From Rhabdothermincola sp036846205 (GTDB lineage: Bacteria; Actinomycetota; Acidimicrobiia; Acidimicrobiales; Acidimicrobilacustridaceae), in contig NZ_DAIUCK010000133.1 of assembly GCF_036846205.1 (NCBI RefSeq), positions 1-6,908 of the forward strand: DNA of 6,908 nucleotides, read 5' to 3'. Made by a program: the position numbers and the translations under genes. Below are positions 5,379 through 6,908 of the stretch, piece by piece. The notes beneath the pieces are model-generated. The model did not search any database and was not told the DNA's origin. It saw nothing but the letters and a program-made list of their open reading frames with translations. Position 1 is the stretch's first letter; each line of letters starts with the position of its first letter.

Positions 5379-5960
5379 ATGGAGTCCCCCGTGGACGGCC
5401 GGCCGATCGGGGCCCGGTTGCTGGCCGAGGCCCGGCGCCGTGCCGGACTGAGCCAACGTGAGCTGGCGGCGAGGGCCGGGACGTCGAGGGGCACCCTCGC
5501 CGCGTACGAGACCGGCAAGCGCGACCCCCGCCTGTCGACCGCGCTGCGGTTGCTCCGGGAGTGCGGCGCGTCGTTGGTCGACGACGAATCGGTGTCGGTC
5601 TCGGCGTCGACCCCCGGCACCGGGCAGGCGGCCCGCGACCGCCACGAGGCCCGGAGCCTCGCCCTGCACGCGGCGATCGCCGACCAGCTGCGGCGCGACC
5701 CGGCGACCGTGCTGCGGCACGCCCGCGCCAACCTCGACCACCTCCGGGCGGCGCACCCCGACGGGTCGACGTCACGGCTGCTCGGCGAGTGGGAACTGCT
5801 ACTCGGCCTTCCTCTCGAGATCATCGCAGACGTCCTCGTCTCGCCCACCCCCCACGCTCGCGAGCTCCGGCAGACCTCGCCGTTCGCGGGAGTCCTACCG
5901 GCGAAGCAGCGGTGGGATCTCTACCGTCGATTCCGCCGGGACGGCCGCCGTGCGTCGTGA
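5379..5960 (+). CDS. Xre-family HTH protein with conserved C-terminal domain, likely antitoxin
   Basis: This 193-residue protein starts with a Xre/Cro-type HTH at about 11-66. The helices are LLAEARRRAGLSQRELAARAG and TSRGTLAAYETGKRDP, the second being the recognition helix. After a Ser/Asp-rich linker (68-84), a mostly helical C-terminal region runs from about 88 to 188. It contains RSLALHAAIADQLRRDP, the WELLLG segment and RELRQTSPFAGVLP followed by KQRWDLYRRFR. I remember the 'LRQxSPFAGVL' pattern from HTH proteins encoded next to nucleotidyltransferase-like genes, but know no named function for it. The gene opens the second two-gene unit and overlaps the next gene by 11 nt. By layout it is the DNA-binding antitoxin and autorepressor of that unit; this is inference. 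The ATG is supported by the TACTCT box 7 nt upstream. A plain transcriptional regulator is the alternative. Confidence 0.88.
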   Translation: MESPVDGRPIGARLLAEARRRAGLSQRELAARAGTSRGTLAAYETGKRDPRLSTALRLLRECGASLVDDESVSVSASTPGTGQAARDRHEARSLALHAAIADQLRRDPATVLRHARANLDHLRAAHPDGSTSRLLGEWELLLGLPLEIIADVLVSPTPHARELRQTSPFAGVLPAKQRWDLYRRFRRDGRRAS

Positions 5961-6474
5961 ACAGCTCGAGCACCTCGTCCGGGCTGCCGGCGCGATCACC
6001 GGCGACGACGAGCTGATCGTGATCGGCAGCCAGGCGATCCTGGGGTCGGTGCCGTCGGGCCTACCGCCCGAGGCGACCCGTTCCATCGAAGCCGACATCG
6101 TCCCCATGAACGATCCCGACGAGCGCAAGGCTGACCTGATCGACGGCTCCATCGGCGAGGCGTCGCTGTTCGAGGAGACACACGGGATCTACGCGCAGGG
6201 TGTCTCGCTCGCCACGGCGATCCTGCCGGAGGGCTGGCGTGATCGACTCGTTCCTCTCCACAACGAGAACACGGGCGGGGTCACCGCCTGGTGCCTCGAG
6301 CCTCACGACCTGGTGGCGTCCAAGCTCGCCGCGGGGCGACCCAAGGACGTCGAGTTCGCACGGGCGCTGCTCGCGGCGGGCATCGTCGACCGCGATCTGC
6401 TCACCGCGCGCCTCGACCGGCTCGACGCGCCGGCCAACATCCGCGAGCGGGCCAAGGCACTCATCGACAGGTGA
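5950..6474 (+). CDS. DUF6036-type nucleotidyltransferase-fold protein, candidate toxin
   Basis: This 174-residue protein resembles the DUF6036 family within the nucleotidyltransferase superfamily. The N-terminus MRREQLEHLVRAAGAITGDDELIVIGSQAILG holds the G-S motif (GSQAIL at 26-31). SIEADIVP follows with the acidic pair Glu47/Asp49, which would hold the metal ions. The later GEASLFEETHGIYAQGVSLATAILPEGWRDRLVP and CLEPHDLVASKLAAGRPKDVEF (115-136) are the other conserved blocks as I remember them. Family relatives are compared with AbiEii/MNT-type toxins that transfer nucleotides to RNA or protein; the substrate here is unknown. The only plausible start in frame is the GTG at 5950, inside the end of the Xre gene. 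There is no clear Shine-Dalgarno sequence, so translation is probably coupled. Extension of the open frame upstream to 5458 gives Ser/Arg-rich shadow sequence and is not real. The protein looks full-length. Confidence 0.87.
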   Translation: MRREQLEHLVRAAGAITGDDELIVIGSQAILGSVPSGLPPEATRSIEADIVPMNDPDERKADLIDGSIGEASLFEETHGIYAQGVSLATAILPEGWRDRLVPLHNENTGGVTAWCLEPHDLVASKLAAGRPKDVEFARALLAAGIVDRDLLTARLDRLDAPANIRERAKALIDR

Positions 6475-6498
6475 CCCGCGGGTGCGTCACGCCCGATC

Positions 6499-6521
6499 GG
6501 CCGTGCGGTACGTCACGGGCC
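6499..6521. terminator. Possible hairpin between convergent genes
   Basis: CCGTG (6501-6505) pairs with CACGG (6514-6518) over an 8-nt loop. Adding outer GGCC/GGCC pairs with one bulged G lengthens the stem. It lies between the ends of the DUF6036 and TSUP genes and could serve both. No T-tract follows on either strand (CAACAACAAC on plus), so intrinsic termination is doubtful. Confidence 0.25.
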
Positions 6522-6560
6522 AACAACAACACCGGCACGTGGCGAGCCCGCCGGAACGGA

Positions 6561-6908
6561 TCAGAGGGCGAGCAGCTCGGCGGAGCCATAGATCGCCGCC
6601 ACCACCACCATGAACGCGCCGAAGACCAGGCGTACCGTCCGGTCGGACGCTCCGAGGGTCAAATGCGAGCCGATCTGGGCGCCAGGAGCCCCGCCCGCCA
6701 TCAGCAGGAGCGCGTACCACCAGTTGACGTGGCCGAGTGCCACGTGGGTGACCAGCGCCGGCACCGAGAAGATGGCCACCGCCACCAGGCTCGAGGCCAC
6801 CGCCTCCTTGATCGGGATGCGCAGCACCACCGTGAACGCGGGCATCAACACGATGCCCCCGCCCACCCCGAGCAGCCCGGCCAGGAACCCCGCTCCTGAT
6901 CCCACCAG
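6561..6908 (-). CDS. TSUP (TauE/SafE-like) membrane transporter, C-terminal half
   Basis: The 115 visible residues end at a TGA (6561-6563) and the frame is still open at the right edge, so the N-terminal part is missing. The stretch GSGAGFLAGLLGVGGGIVLMPAF is the family repeat signature (G-x-x-x-G-x-x-x-G-L-L-G-V-G-G-G). Members carry it twice, once in each half. A second hallmark, GGAPGAQIGSHLT, follows in the middle. Three to four hydrophobic segments are visible: the signature helix, VASSLVAVAIFSVPALV, YALLLMAGGAPGAQIG and the C-terminal LVFGAFMVVVAAIYGSAELLAL. Because the protein ends soon after the last helix, this is most likely the C-terminal repeat. Family members export sulfite, sulfoacetate or related organic anions across the cytoplasmic membrane; the substrate here cannot be told. 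The GTG at 6905 is only an in-frame codon and not the likely start. It converges on the DUF6036 gene and seems unrelated to it. Confidence 0.9.
   Translation of the reverse strand: MVGSGAGFLAGLLGVGGGIVLMPAFTVVLRIPIKEAVASSLVAVAIFSVPALVTHVALGHVNWWYALLLMAGGAPGAQIGSHLTLGASDRTVRLVFGAFMVVVAAIYGSAELLAL

Noticed and set aside
5640..5670. HEPN ribonuclease assignment for the Xre protein from the RSLALH stretch
   Set aside because: A bare R-x4-H match is too weak. The usual polar residue after Arg and the surrounding helix pattern are not convincing, so it is kept only as a remark to check.
5458..5949. Upstream extension of the DUF6036 frame by 164 codons
   Set aside because: The extension overlaps the Xre gene in another frame and translates to Ser/Arg/Pro-rich sequence. 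Conserved sequence starts only after the GTG at 5950.
1..6908. Mobile element, CRISPR array or tRNA-associated island boundary
   Set aside because: I found no transposase, integrase, regularly spaced repeats, tRNA-like fold or matching direct repeats at the edges of the TA-like block.

Overview
The window is a high-GC segment of about 6.9 kb. Coding density, GTG starts, frequent GC-rich third codon positions and three apparently leaderless promoters (TANNNT placed 6-7 nt before the start codon) fit an actinobacterial chromosome or contig. Acidimicrobiia-like is my guess; no sequence here decides the taxon. I see no rRNA, tRNA, CRISPR array, transposase or integrase.

Left part, all on the minus strand, read from right to left. 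An exported, membrane-anchored protein of unknown function (2633-3874) comes first. After a 178-nt gap, a three-gene run that looks like an operon follows: a GNAT N-acetyltransferase (1855-2454), an alpha/beta hydrolase whose ATG overlaps the GNAT stop as ATGA (602-1858), and a coiled-coil protein of unknown function that leaves the window on the left (1-587).

Middle. A 305-nt divergent gap (3875-4179) separates the minus-strand block from a plus-strand block. It holds the leaderless promoter of the exported protein, a perfect 12-bp palindrome, an imperfect hairpin, and an inverted repeat just before the next gene that may be an operator.

Right part, plus strand. Two toxin-antitoxin-like pairs stand in tandem, 71 nt apart. 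The first resembles VapB45/VapC45 of Mycobacterium tuberculosis: an antitoxin with an N-terminal MerR-like HTH and a C-terminal DUF433 domain (4180-4881), then a small PIN-like protein (4888-5307). The second has its own leaderless promoter: a Xre-type HTH protein with a conserved but unnamed C-terminal domain (5379-5960), overlapping by 11 nt a DUF6036-type nucleotidyltransferase-fold protein (5950-6474). This second pair is the least characterised unit here and the best candidate for an undescribed system. At the right edge a convergent, truncated TSUP (TauE/SafE-like) membrane transporter ends on the minus strand (6561-6908).

In both pairs the DNA-binding protein comes first, the effector-like protein second, and the effector has no clear Shine-Dalgarno sequence of its own. 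This order favours translational coupling and autoregulation. The toxin or defence role of both pairs is inferred from family and layout, not shown by the sequence.
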